Shown piece after piece: positions 19,219-27,430 of a stretch of 53,523 bases of DNA (its first letter is position 1; each line of letters begins with the position of its first letter). Made by a program: the position numbers and the translations under genes. Source of the DNA: Clostridiales bacterium (lineage in GTDB: Bacteria > Bacillota > Clostridia > SK-Y3). The notes below the pieces were generated by a model that did not search any database, was not told the DNA's origin, and saw only the letters and a list, made by a program, of their open reading frames with translations. The stretch is from contig JASGMB010000025.1 in the NCBI GenBank assembly GCA_030156665.1, positions 1-53,523 on the forward strand. The letters are read 5' to 3'.

Positions 19219-19668
19219 ATGCAACAAAATTTTACAAATCAGGAGTATGCTAAATATGTACAAAAAAAATCTCCTAACTCGCCTATTATCAGAAATATTA
19301 TCATAGCATTTATTGTAGGTGGATTAATCTGCGTTGTAGGACAAGTAGTAAGCAATTTTTTTAAAGCTCGGGGACTTTCTACAGAACAAGTAGCCGGTGC
19401 TACGGCAATTATCATGATATTTTTAGGAGCATTTTTTACAGGATTAGATCTTTATGATTCCCTTGCAAAATATGCAGGGGCAGGGACCATTGTTCCTATT
19501 ACCGGATTTGCAAATGCGATTGTTTCTCCAGCTATGGAGTTTAAAAGTGAAGGATATGTTCTAGGAGTAGGAGCAAAGATGTTTGTAATTGCCGGACCTG
19601 TTTTAGTTTATGGAATCATTGCATCTATTGCAGCAGGAATTACGTTTTTTATAATTGGTATTAAATGA
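19219..19668 (+). CDS. spoVAC: Stage V sporulation protein AC
   Basis: A 149-residue integral membrane protein with four hydrophobic segments. SpoVA proteins form the inner-membrane channel for uptake and release of Ca-dipicolinate; SpoVAC is reported to act as a mechanosensitive channel in Bacillus. The N-terminus FTNQEYAKYVQKKSPNSPI and the segment GGLICVVGQ are family features. AGAGGAGGATTTGT precedes ATG. spoVAA and spoVAB of Bacillus are absent, as in many Clostridia. Confidence 0.95.
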   Translation: MQQNFTNQEYAKYVQKKSPNSPIIRNIIIAFIVGGLICVVGQVVSNFFKARGLSTEQVAGATAIIMIFLGAFFTGLDLYDSLAKYAGAGTIVPITGFANAIVSPAMEFKSEGYVLGVGAKMFVIAGPVLVYGIIASIAAGITFFIIGIK

Positions 19669-19682
19669 TAGGAGGAGGACAA

Positions 19683-20705
19683 ATGACTGCGACAAAACGG
19701 TTAGGAAAACAAACAATAAAACTTCAATATCCTCCGTCCATTGTTTCTACAGCCTCTATTGTAGGAAAAAAAGAAGGAGAGGGACCGCTAAGCAAATATT
19801 TTGACCAAATATTAGAGGATGCCTTATGGGGAGAAAAGACCTGGGAAAAGGCAGAAAGTAAAATACTCAGGGAAACAATTATAAAAGCGGTTACAAAAGC
19901 TAGTTTGTCTTTAGGAGATATTCAATATGTATTTGCAGGGGATTTACTTAATCAATGCATAGGCTCAAGTTTTGGTATTAGGGAATTGGAAATTCCTTTT
20001 TTTGGGTTATATGGGGCGTGTTCAACAATGGCCGAATCGCTTAGTTTAGCAGCTATGACGATAGATGGGGGGTTTGCAGATTATGTAGTAGCGGCAACAT
20101 CCAGTCATTTTTGTTCTGCAGAGCGACAATATCGCTTTCCGCTTGAATATGGAGGACAAAGACCTCTAACTTCACAATGGACAGTAACCGGTTCCGGTGC
20201 GGTAGTATTATCCAGCAAAGAAAATGGTCCTTATATAACCCACATAACAACGGGTAAAATTGTTGATTTAGGTATTAAAGATGTGAACAATATGGGAGCG
20301 GCAATGGCACCTGCTGCTGTAGATACTATATATACTCATTTTGAGGATACAGGCTTTATTCCTGATGATTATGATTTGATTATTACTGGAGATTTAGCCC
20401 AGATTGGAAAGAATATTACAGAGGAATTATTACAAGAGAAAGGGTGTAATATTAGTCGGCAGTATAACGACTGTGGATTAAAAATATTTGATAATAAAAA
20501 ACAAGACACTCACGCCGGAGGAAGTGGCTGTGGATGTTCAGCGGTTGTGTTAGCAGGTTATTTGTATAATGAATTAACAAAAGGAAATTTAAATAAAATA
20601 TTATTTATAGCAACAGGAGCCCTGTTAAGTCCTATAAGTTCACAGCAGGGCGAGTCTATTCCTGGCATTGCACATGCAGTTACCATTCAAAATACATTGG
20701 AGTGA
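19683..20705 (+). CDS. spoVAD: Stage V sporulation protein AD
   Basis: A 340-residue thiolase-fold protein without membrane segments; in Bacillus it binds dipicolinic acid. RLGKQTIKLQYPPSIVSTAS opens the protein, and GLYGACSTMAESL holds the thiolase-like cysteine region. GGSGCGCSAVVLAGYLYNEL is the glycine-rich C-terminal motif. ATG 19683 has GGAGGAGGACAA upstream; an earlier in-frame ATG at 19665 overlaps spoVAC but precedes the ribosome binding site. Confidence 0.96.
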   Translation: MTATKRLGKQTIKLQYPPSIVSTASIVGKKEGEGPLSKYFDQILEDALWGEKTWEKAESKILRETIIKAVTKASLSLGDIQYVFAGDLLNQCIGSSFGIRELEIPFFGLYGACSTMAESLSLAAMTIDGGFADYVVAATSSHFCSAERQYRFPLEYGGQRPLTSQWTVTGSGAVVLSSKENGPYITHITTGKIVDLGIKDVNNMGAAMAPAAVDTIYTHFEDTGFIPDDYDLIITGDLAQIGKNITEELLQEKGCNISRQYNDCGLKIFDNKKQDTHAGGSGCGCSAVVLAGYLYNELTKGNLNKILFIATGALLSPISSQQGESIPGIAHAVTIQNTLE

Positions 20706-20711
20706 CAAAAT

Positions 20712-21065
20712 ATGGAATTTATCAGAGCGTTTATCGTTGGTGGATCTATATGCGCTATTGGGCAGATACTGATTGATAAAACGAAACTAACACCGGCCAG
20801 AATATTGGTGTTATTTGTAATTTTGGGAGTGTTTTTAACGGCTATAGGTTTATATGAGCCTTTGGTAAAGTATGGTGGAGCCGGTGCAACAGTTCCTATT
20901 CCGGGATTTGGTTATGCATTAGCTAAAGGAGCCATGAAGGGAGTAAAAGAAAATGGATTGCTAGGAGCTTTTACCGGTGGGATTACTGGAACTGCTGGAG
21001 GAATTGCAGCAGCAGTATTTTTTGGGTATATTATAGCTCTTGTGTTTAATCCTAAGGGAAAATAA
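20712..21065 (+). CDS. spoVAE: Stage V sporulation protein AE (AEb type)
   Basis: A 117-residue membrane protein, homologous to SpoVAC in its GGSICAIGQ start and in GGAGATVPIPGFGYALAKGA. It is part of the dipicolinate channel. It starts 6 bases after the spoVAD stop, so the two are probably translationally linked. No strong ribosome binding site is visible (GAGTGACAAAAT). Confidence 0.94.
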   Translation: MEFIRAFIVGGSICAIGQILIDKTKLTPARILVLFVILGVFLTAIGLYEPLVKYGGAGATVPIPGFGYALAKGAMKGVKENGLLGAFTGGITGTAGGIAAAVFFGYIIALVFNPKGK

Positions 21066-21079
21066 CGGGGGGTGTTTTG

Positions 21080-21646
21080 TTGAAAAAAAGAAAAGTGATT
21101 TTAGTTACTGATGGTGATATCATAGCACAAAAAGCGGTGGAGACGGCTACACGTAATATTGGAGGTAGATGTATATCACGTTCTGCCGGTAACCCTACCC
21201 TTCTTACAGGGATAGAGATTATTGAACAGATTAAAAAGGCTGCTTATGATCCGGTAGTGGTTATGGTAGATGATTGTGGAGATGTAGGTACTGGTAAAGG
21301 AGAAGCGGCTATGGTGGAAATTATAAAAAACCCGGATATAGAAGTATTGGGAATCGTTGCCGTTGCATCGAATGGAAAAGAAGGAAGTAATGTTAAAGTA
21401 GACTGTTCATTTACCAAGGATGGGAAGAAAATATATAATGCAGTAGATAAATATGGAAATAATATGTTTACATCAAAGATAAGCGGTGATACTTTGAGTG
21501 TGTTGAGAGATATGAATGGTTTCATGATTGTAGGGATAGGGGATCCGGGTAAAATGGATGGAAAGGATCATATAAATCTTGGAGCACCTATTACTACGGC
21601 AGCACTTCGAGAAATATTAAAAGCGAGTGGACAACAGACAGAATAG
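21080..21646 (+). CDS. spoVAEA: Stage V sporulation protein AEa
   Basis: A soluble protein of about 188 residues that matches SpoVAEa: KRKVILVTDGDIIAQKAVE at the start, VMVDDCGDVGTGKGEAAM near 60 and GIGDPGKMDGKDHINLGAPI near the end. It is encoded next to spoVAE in most spore formers; its precise role in germination is not settled. The start is TTG 21080 (or the adjacent TTG 21077) behind GGGGGGTG. Last gene of the spoVA group, followed by a hairpin at 21701. Confidence 0.92.
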   Translation: MKKRKVILVTDGDIIAQKAVETATRNIGGRCISRSAGNPTLLTGIEIIEQIKKAAYDPVVVMVDDCGDVGTGKGEAAMVEIIKNPDIEVLGIVAVASNGKEGSNVKVDCSFTKDGKKIYNAVDKYGNNMFTSKISGDTLSVLRDMNGFMIVGIGDPGKMDGKDHINLGAPITTAALREILKASGQQTE

Positions 21647-21700
21647 TAATGTAATGCATTGTGTTAGTTTAAAAATTATAAATATATTATGATGCAGTTA

Positions 21701-21735
21701 CAAAACCAGTTGTTTTTCCGGCTGGTTTTATATTT
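21701..21735 (+). terminator. Terminator after the spoVA genes
   Basis: AAAACCAG pairs with CTGGTTTT, loop in between, then TATATTTT. Confidence 0.7.
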
Positions 21736-21842
21736 TATAATCTATTTAAATTATAAAGTATATATGATATAATGACTGATAAATATGGATAAGATTCAGA
21801 TTAAAACCTATGTTCAGGTTATATGAAAAAACTTATGCGTTA

Positions 21843-21942
21843 TATCGATAATCAATATCTAAATTTAAAATAAATTAATGTAGTTATCGATGAATTAACC
21901 AACTTTAAATCATAATATTTAGTTTTAAAGTTGGTTAATTAT
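21843..21942 (+). repeat. Repeat family A, copy 1
   Basis: A TATCGATAAT...GTTATCGATG core of about 52 bases is followed by a long hairpin (TTAACCAACTTTAAA with TTTAAAGTTGGTTAA). The same unit recurs at 34064, 46506 and, inverted, at 25530. It sits directly against a family C fragment. Confidence 0.8.
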
Positions 21943-21992
21943 AAAATATCTCGGGCTTTATGCCCGTGGTTTAGAATTTATAAATTCTTTAA
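21941..21992 (+). repeat. Repeat family C, short copy
   Basis: TCGGGCTTTATGCCCG followed by TGGTTTAGAATT and a small hairpin, matching the 3' half of the two long family C copies at 24371 and 44281. Upstream of the clpE-type gene; the rest of that 410-base gap holds no gene. Confidence 0.7.
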
Positions 21993-22056
21993 GATGCAAA
22001 AGATTTTAAGAATTTGTTGGAAGTATAAGTGAATGGCAATTATGGGAGAGATATAT

Positions 22057-24351
22057 ATGTTATGTTCAAAATGTAATAAAAATATAGCAGTAGTATTTGT
22101 GACTAAATTAGAGGGGGACAAACAAAAAAGTGAGGGTTTATGTCTTTCTTGTGCTAAGCAGCTTGGTATAAAGCCTTTAGATCAGTTTATGAGTCAGATG
22201 GGTATAAGTGAGGAACAATTAGACAGTCTTAATAACCAAATGACTGAATATTTATCGAATGGTAAATTAGATATTATGGGTGATATCAATCATGCTGGTG
22301 ACAATAACCCGTTTTCATTTATTAATAAGTTATTTGATGGACAAGGTGAAATGACATCCAATGACCACCCACATAGTTCTTCAGCAAAAGATGGAAAATC
22401 TTCTAAAACAAAAGTAAATGATGATAAAGCTCACAGAAAGAAAAAATTTCTGGATAATTTCGGGGTCAACTTGACAAAAAGGGCTAAGGAGGGTTTAGTT
22501 GACCGCGTCATTGGCAGACATAGAGAAATTGACCGAGTAGTTCAGATATTAAATAGAAGGACAAAGAATAATCCTGTGCTTCTAGGGGAACCTGGAGTCG
22601 GGAAAACGGCTATTGCAGAAGGGTTGGCATTAAGAATAGTTGAAAAACAGGTGCCTGCAAAACTGTATAATTGTGAAATATATTTATTAGATTTTACTTC
22701 GTTAGTTGCAGGAACGCAGTTTAGAGGACAATTTGAAGCGAGATTAAAAGGAATTATTGAAGAAATAACAGATAACGGTAATATTATACTGGTTATTGAT
22801 GAATTGCATAATATTGTAGGGGCAGGAGAAGCAGAAGGCGCAATGAGTGCTGCAAACATTCTTAAGCCTGCGCTGGCAAGAGGAGAGATACAAGTAATTG
22901 GTGCAACTACTTTAACAGAATATCGAAAGCATATCGAAAAAGATTCTGCGCTAGAGAGACGATTTCAACCTATATTAATAGATGAACCATCAATAGATGA
23001 TACAATAGAAATTTTAAAAGGGATCAAAGATTATTATGAAAATTATCATCAAGTTAAAATTACTGATGAAGTAATAAAAAATGCAGTTATATTATCGGAG
23101 AGATATATTACTGACCGTTTTTTACCGGATAAAGCGATTGATGTTATTGATGAAGCAGGTTCTCGTGCAAACCTGAAAAATGCAAAATTAATAGAGCTTA
23201 CAGCACTAAGAGAAGAACTTCAAAAAGTTCAAGAAGAAAAAGAGACTGCTATCTCTGAAGATTCTATACAAAATTATCAGAAAGCAGCTCATTTAAAAAC
23301 AAGGGAGTGTCAGCTGCTTGCACAAATTCAAGAGATAGAAAAAAACAGTGAAGACGTTTATTTAACAGTTGATGATATAGCATATGTGATAGAAACCTGG
23401 ACTAAAATTCCTGTACAGAAAATTACCGAATTAGAATCTGATAAACTTCTCTATTTAGAACAGCGACTTCATAACCGTATTGTTGGTCAAAATGACGCTG
23501 TTTCCTCAGTTGCAAGAGCTATTAGGAGAAACAGGGCAGGATTAAAAAGGAAGAGAAGACCGATCTCATTTATTTTTGTTGGCCCCACCGGAGTAGGAAA
23601 AACCGAACTAGTTAAAGCATTAGCGCAGGAGTTATTTGATAGTGAAGAAGCACTTATCAGATTAGATATGTCAGAATATATGGAAAAACACTCGGTATCG
23701 AAAGTGATTGGTGCACCTCCGGGGTATGTGGGATACGATGAGGCTGGGCAATTAACAGAAAAAGTCAGACGTAAGCCTTATTCAGTATTGCTATTAGATG
23801 AAATTGAGAAGGCACATCCTGATGTGTTTAATATTCTGCTCCAGATTTTAGAAGATGGAAGAATTACAGATAGTCATGGTAAAGTTATTAATTTTGAAAA
23901 TACTATTATTATTATGACATCTAATGCAGGATCAGATATTAAATCTGGAAATTTTGGTTTTTTAAATGATGTCAACCAGGCTTTTCGTAATAAAATAGAT
24001 AGTATTTTAAAAGAAACATTTAGACCTGAATTTCTAAATAGAATTGATGAAATCGTTTTATTTAATCAATTGTCACAAGAAGAATTGGTTCAGATTGTTG
24101 AACTTATGTTATCTGAATTAGCTGACGAAATGAAGGAGAAGGGTATAAAATTAGAAATTTCTGAGCAAGCTAAATTACACGTTGTTAAAAAAGGCTATGA
24201 TGTTAAGTATGGTGCAAGACCTTTAAGAAGAACCATTCAGAGATTAATAGAGGATGGATTGGCTGATCTTATTATCAAAGGTGAGTGCAAAACAGGGGAT
24301 AATGTACTGATTGATATTGCGGATGAGCAAATCAAATTTAGCATAAACTAA
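22057..24351 (+). CDS. clpE: ClpE-type AAA+ unfoldase with N-terminal zinc finger
   Basis: A 764-residue HSP100 protein that feeds proteins to ClpP. The N-terminus has a McsA-like zinc finger: CSKC at 3-6 and CLSC near 29-32. Two AAA modules follow: Walker A GEPGVGKTA near 177 with Walker B VIDELHN, and Walker A GPTGVGKTE near 509 with LLDEIEKAHPD. A coiled-coil middle region lies between them (about 375-440). The zinc finger instead of a Clp-N repeat domain points to ClpE rather than ClpC. ATG 22057 is set by GGGAGAG and starts right at the zinc finger. I saw no CtsR box upstream. Confidence 0.88.
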   Translation: MLCSKCNKNIAVVFVTKLEGDKQKSEGLCLSCAKQLGIKPLDQFMSQMGISEEQLDSLNNQMTEYLSNGKLDIMGDINHAGDNNPFSFINKLFDGQGEMTSNDHPHSSSAKDGKSSKTKVNDDKAHRKKKFLDNFGVNLTKRAKEGLVDRVIGRHREIDRVVQILNRRTKNNPVLLGEPGVGKTAIAEGLALRIVEKQVPAKLYNCEIYLLDFTSLVAGTQFRGQFEARLKGIIEEITDNGNIILVIDELHNIVGAGEAEGAMSAANILKPALARGEIQVIGATTLTEYRKHIEKDSALERRFQPILIDEPSIDDTIEILKGIKDYYENYHQVKITDEVIKNAVILSERYITDRFLPDKAIDVIDEAGSRANLKNAKLIELTALREELQKVQEEKETAISEDSIQNYQKAAHLKTRECQLLAQIQEIEKNSEDVYLTVDDIAYVIETWTKIPVQKITELESDKLLYLEQRLHNRIVGQNDAVSSVARAIRRNRAGLKRKRRPISFIFVGPTGVGKTELVKALAQELFDSEEALIRLDMSEYMEKHSVSKVIGAPPGYVGYDEAGQLTEKVRRKPYSVLLLDEIEKAHPDVFNILLQILEDGRITDSHGKVINFENTIIIMTSNAGSDIKSGNFGFLNDVNQAFRNKIDSILKETFRPEFLNRIDEIVLFNQLSQEELVQIVELMLSELADEMKEKGIKLEISEQAKLHVVKKGYDVKYGARPLRRTIQRLIEDGLADLIIKGECKTGDNVLIDIADEQIKFSIN

Positions 24352-24370
24352 ATATAGCACTTATTTAATT

Positions 24371-24501
24371 TTATAACGACTGCGGCAGAAAACCTGGTTC
24401 TTGTGGGTCAGGATGAATGCCGCATAAAGTTTCAAGAGAATCTACCTTATAAAATACTTCGGGCTTTATGCCCGGGGTTTAGAATCGAAGATTCTTTTAT
24501 A
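24371..24501 (+). repeat. Repeat family C, long copy 1 (IS200/IS605-end-like)
   Basis: About 131 bases, nearly identical to the inverted copy at 44281-44414 (about seven mismatches by eye). It ends with the GC-rich hairpin CGGGCTTTATGCCCGG, then GTTTAGAATC and GATTC. The arrangement resembles the right end of IS200/IS605 elements, but no transposase gene is present. Confidence 0.7.
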
Positions 24502-24502
24502 T

Positions 24503-24560
24503 TGGTTCACAGTTCACAGCTTATCGGGATCATAATAGGGGTTGTGACCTGTGAACCGTA
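24503..24560 (+). repeat. Repeat family D, copy 1
   Basis: GGTTCACAGTTCACA pairs imperfectly with TGTGACCTGTGAACC. It abuts the family C copy. Similar hairpins lie at 32493, 36684 and 41773. The following 220 bases up to the tRNA promoter hold no gene. Confidence 0.75.
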
Positions 24561-24784
24561 AACTATAAATTTGACAAATCAAAAATGAAATGATATGTAT
24601 AAGTGCATAATATCGATTATAAGTGAGAAATAATGATATAAATCGATATAGGATAATTTAAGTCTAATTTTAGGGATTGACTTTATGATATATTTAGTTT
24701 ATACTATTTTTCGCTGGCTGTGATGACATCAAAATTTTACTGATAAAACAAATATAAATTTTATGAGTTTATCGGTAAAAAATG

Positions 24785-24813
24785 TTGACAAATAAGATTG
24801 AAGCTGCTATAAT
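24785..24813 (+). promoter_or_regulatory. Consensus promoter of the five-tRNA operon
   Basis: TTGACA at 24785-24790, a 17-base spacer and TATAAT at 24808-24813: a perfect sigma-A promoter 34 bases before the first tRNA. Confidence 0.9.
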
Positions 24814-24846
24814 CTTAAATTGTCAGTCGAAAAAACCATTTAATAT

Positions 24847-24920
24847 GCGGGTGTAGTTCAATGGTAGAATCTCAGCCTTCCAAGCTGATTGCGTGGGTTC
24901 GATTCCCATCACCCGCTCCA
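24847..24920 (+). tRNA. tRNA-Gly (anticodon TCC), copy 1
   Basis: GCGGGTG/CACCCGC acceptor, anticodon loop CTTCCAA, T-loop GGTTCGATTCC, CCA encoded. Identical to the copy at 46910-46983, including ATTTAATAT just upstream. Confidence 0.97.
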
Positions 24921-24924
24921 ATAT

Positions 24925-25001
<77 letters not shown>

Positions 25002-25007
25002 TTATAT

Positions 25008-25085
25008 GGTGGGTATAGCTCAGTTGGTTAGAGCGCCAGATTGTGGCTCTGGAGGTCATCGGTTCGACTCCGATTATCCACCCCA
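25008..25085 (+). tRNA. tRNA-His (anticodon GTG)
   Basis: Acceptor GTGGGTA pairs with TATCCAC; an extra 5' G (G-1) faces the discriminator C, the hallmark of tRNA-His. Anticodon loop TTGTGGC; CCA encoded. Confidence 0.97.
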
Positions 25086-25106
25086 TTTGAAATAAATAGT
25101 ATATGA

Positions 25107-25182
25107 TGGGATGTAGCCAAGTCGGTAAGGCACCAGACTTTGACTCTGGCATTCGTAGGTTCGAGTCCTGCCATCCCAGCCA
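25107..25182 (+). tRNA. tRNA-Gln (anticodon TTG)
   Basis: TGGGATG/CATCCCA acceptor with the weak first pair typical of tRNA-Gln, anticodon loop CTTTGAC, CCA encoded. Confidence 0.97.
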
Positions 25183-25187
25183 TTTAT

Positions 25188-25263
25188 GGGCCATTAGCTC
25201 AGTCGGCAGAGCACTTGACTTTTAATCAAGGTGTCCCGCGTTCGAGTCGCGGATGGCTCACCA
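25188..25263 (+). tRNA. tRNA-Lys (anticodon TTT)
   Basis: GGGCCAT/ATGGCTC acceptor, anticodon loop CTTTTAA, T-arm GCGTTCGAGTCGC, CCA encoded. Last tRNA of the operon. Confidence 0.97.
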
Positions 25264-25294
25264 AAACTTCACTCTATAAGGTGAAGTTTTTTTA
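25264..25294 (+). terminator. Terminator of the five-tRNA operon
   Basis: AAAACTTCAC pairs with GTGAAGTTTT, then TTTT. Confidence 0.9.
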
Positions 25295-25529
25295 TTGTTT
25301 TAACTAATAATTGTTTCATTTCCCTTTACTAGTGGTTGAGATTATGTTATATTGTTATTAATGGATAAAGTTGGTGGTTTTCGTATATAATTTTAATGAG
25401 TAATTTTGAAAACTGACTTGATATTTTAAGTCAGTTTTTTGGCAAATAGGTATGTTTTATGAGAAAGTATAAAATTCTTACAATGCTAAAGAATATACTT
25501 AGGATCTATTAAAAGACACGCATTTGCTT

Positions 25530-25635
25530 ATAATGAGCGAAGTTTAAAATTTAATATTTCCTTAATATAAACTTCGCGAATTTCATCGATAACTACATTC
25601 ATTTATTTTAAATTTAGATATTGGTTAATGATAAT
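25530..25635 (-). repeat. Repeat family A, copy 4 (inverted)
   Basis: On the minus strand it reads like copy 3: CCAATATCTAAATTTAAAAT, then GTTATCGATGAAATTCGCGA, then a hairpin with AACTTCGC/GCGAAGTT arms. Its outer end runs into the start region of the next gene. The gap from 25295 to here otherwise holds nothing I can call. Confidence 0.75.
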
Positions 25636-25662
25636 AAAAATACTAAAAAAGGCCAAGGCTTG

Positions 25663-25926
25663 ATGTATAAAGGGAAGCCTTTGACTCGTAAAGGGGATAT
25701 GTTATACTATGGGAAGCCTGACGATAAATATATTATTACCATGAAAATATTAGAATATGAAACAATCAAAAATCTAAAAGTAGCCGCAAAAGTTTCGATA
25801 GAATTACAACATAATAACCCTTCATTAAGAGGAAGAGAAAAGGTTGTAAAAAAGGCAGAGAGAGAAGGACTATATAAAGCTTTGGATATCGGGAATATAT
25901 GGTTGGAAGATGCTTTAGGTACATAA
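25663..25926 (+). CDS. Small conserved protein of unknown function
   Basis: From ATG 25663 the protein has 87 residues: MYKGKPLTRKGDMLYYGKPD, then a beta-rich part with KYIITMKILEYE and a helical end. An earlier in-frame TTG (25621) lies inside repeat copy A4 and has no ribosome binding site, so I prefer the ATG. AAAAAAGG about 10 bases upstream is a moderate site. I recall similar short proteins in Clostridia but no function. It is a single gene with its own terminator. Confidence 0.65.
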   Translation: MYKGKPLTRKGDMLYYGKPDDKYIITMKILEYETIKNLKVAAKVSIELQHNNPSLRGREKVVKKAEREGLYKALDIGNIWLEDALGT

Positions 25927-25957
25927 AAACTCTGTTCAGACTGAACAGGGTTTTTAA
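25925..25957 (+). terminator. Terminator hairpin
   Basis: AAAACTCTGTTCAG pairs with CTGAACAGGGTTTTT. Confidence 0.88.
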
Positions 25958-26011
25958 AATATTATTTATGTACTTAAAAACTAAGTTTTATTCTTTCTAA
26001 AAGGTGATGAG

Positions 26012-26536
26012 ATGTTTTCACTAAATATTCATTGTGAGGATATAGTGCTGAAAGATATAAAAAGATGTGATTTACCCAAAATTCTTGAATGGTATAATTG
26101 CCCACAAAAATATAAATATGCAACAGGTATAGACAAGCGTATAACATTACATGACCTTGAGGAAAAATATTTAGAAGCAGTTTGCTCTGGAAATGAATTT
26201 TTTGCCGGAATCTATCTAACATACCATCATTGTATGATTGGTTTTATAAAAGGAAGAATAAAACAAGAAGAGATAAGTTCTGTCTGGATTAATGCACTAC
26301 TCATTGATGAGGGATATAAAAATTGTGGATATGGCAGAAGAAGTGTAGAGATGATTTTTTACTACTTTAAGTTTTACCATCATATAAAAAATGTTTATAT
26401 TTCAGTGATTGTAGAAAATATTCGAGGGATTAAGTTTTGGTACAAGAATGGGTTTAAGTTTTTAAGAAAAATAAATAACCATATTATATTAGATGGAAAA
26501 GAGCAAGAGATATTTTTAATGAAAAAAGAAATTTAA
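26012..26536 (+). CDS. GNAT-family N-acetyltransferase
   Basis: A 174-residue protein. The GNAT core shows INALLIDEGYKNCGYGRRSV, where the Q/R-x-x-G-x-G/A acetyl-CoA loop is represented by YKNCGYGRRS. NIRGIKFWYKNGFKFLRKI near 145-163 is the usual motif B end. Substrate unknown; the N-terminal part resembles the RimJ/RimL-type subgroup. ATG 26012 has AAAAGGTGATGAG in front. It stands alone before the NlpC/P60 gene. Confidence 0.78.
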   Translation: MFSLNIHCEDIVLKDIKRCDLPKILEWYNCPQKYKYATGIDKRITLHDLEEKYLEAVCSGNEFFAGIYLTYHHCMIGFIKGRIKQEEISSVWINALLIDEGYKNCGYGRRSVEMIFYYFKFYHHIKNVYISVIVENIRGIKFWYKNGFKFLRKINNHIILDGKEQEIFLMKKEI

Positions 26537-26569
26537 AAAAGATTTTTTTGTATAAAATATAAAAATAAA

Positions 26570-26598
26570 TTGACAGTATATCAAAAGAAGTATATAAT
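26570..26598 (+). promoter_or_regulatory. Consensus promoter of the NlpC/P60 gene
   Basis: TTGACA at 26570-26575, 17 bases, TATAAT at 26593-26598. Confidence 0.8.
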
Positions 26599-26652
26599 TA
26601 ATTTGTAATAGTTTTGTAATAATTTTTTAAAAGATACGCTGGAGGTATACTT

Positions 26653-27348
26653 ATGAATTTATTGAAGCACATAATAGCAGGTCTTATCATTGTAATTGTA
26701 TTATTTAGCTCTATGACCATTTCAGTTTTAGCTGAGGAAGTGACATATGGAATGGTTACTGGTAGCTGTGTTAATATTAGAGAAGAACCGAATACTTCCA
26801 GCCGAATTTTAGGACAACTCTACCGTGGTGAAAAGATAAAAGTGCTTGGGAAATCTGGGAATTGGGTAAAGATGAGTTACGGAGATACTATACAGGGATG
26901 GATGTACGGTGCTTATGTGGACATTAGAAACCAAGCCGTTTCTCGTTCAGGTGCAAATATCGATAGAAATATTGGGGCAGATATAGTAGCGTACAGCGAG
27001 AACTTTCTCGGTGTTCCCTATGTATATGGTGGGACTTCTCCAAAAGGTTTTGATTGTTCTGGTTTTGCACAATATGTTTTTAAGCATTTTGGCATTGATA
27101 TCAATAGAGTAGCGGCAGATCAAACACGTAATGGTCAAAAAGTTAGCAAGGGTGAATTACTACCGGGTGATTTAGTATTTTTTGATACCAATGGTAAAGT
27201 CAATGGAGAAATTACTCATGTAGGTATATATATAGGCGAAAATAAATTTATTCATGCGTCCTCTCCCGGTTCTGATGTTAAAATCAGTGATCTAAGCACA
27301 GGATATTATAATTTAAGATATATTACAGCTCGACGTATTGTTAATTGA
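26653..27348 (+). CDS. Secreted SH3b-NlpC/P60 peptidoglycan endopeptidase
   Basis: A 231-residue exported protein. The signal peptide spans about 1-28 (hydrophobic core IIAGLIIVIVLFSSMTISVL, then AEE). A bacterial SH3 domain (about 33-82: CVNIREEPNTSSRILGQLYRG) should bind the wall. The NlpC/P60 domain (about 110-231) has catalytic Cys in DCSGF near 134, His in THVGIYIG near 188 and a third polar position at FIHASS. Such enzymes cut the D-Glu to diamino-acid bond of stem peptides. GGAGGTATACTT precedes ATG. Terminator at 27371. Confidence 0.93.
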   Translation: MNLLKHIIAGLIIVIVLFSSMTISVLAEEVTYGMVTGSCVNIREEPNTSSRILGQLYRGEKIKVLGKSGNWVKMSYGDTIQGWMYGAYVDIRNQAVSRSGANIDRNIGADIVAYSENFLGVPYVYGGTSPKGFDCSGFAQYVFKHFGIDINRVAADQTRNGQKVSKGELLPGDLVFFDTNGKVNGEITHVGIYIGENKFIHASSPGSDVKISDLSTGYYNLRYITARRIVN

Positions 27349-27370
27349 ATATATTTAAAAGATATTTAAC

Positions 27371-27401
27371 AAAGAGACGTTCATACGTCTTTTTGTTTTT
27401 T
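27371..27401 (+). terminator. Terminator hairpin
   Basis: AAAGAGACG pairs with CGTCTTTTT, followed by a T-rich run. Confidence 0.85.
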
Positions 27402-27430
27402 GTGTACAGTAAAGCGGCGGAGAGATTTGG

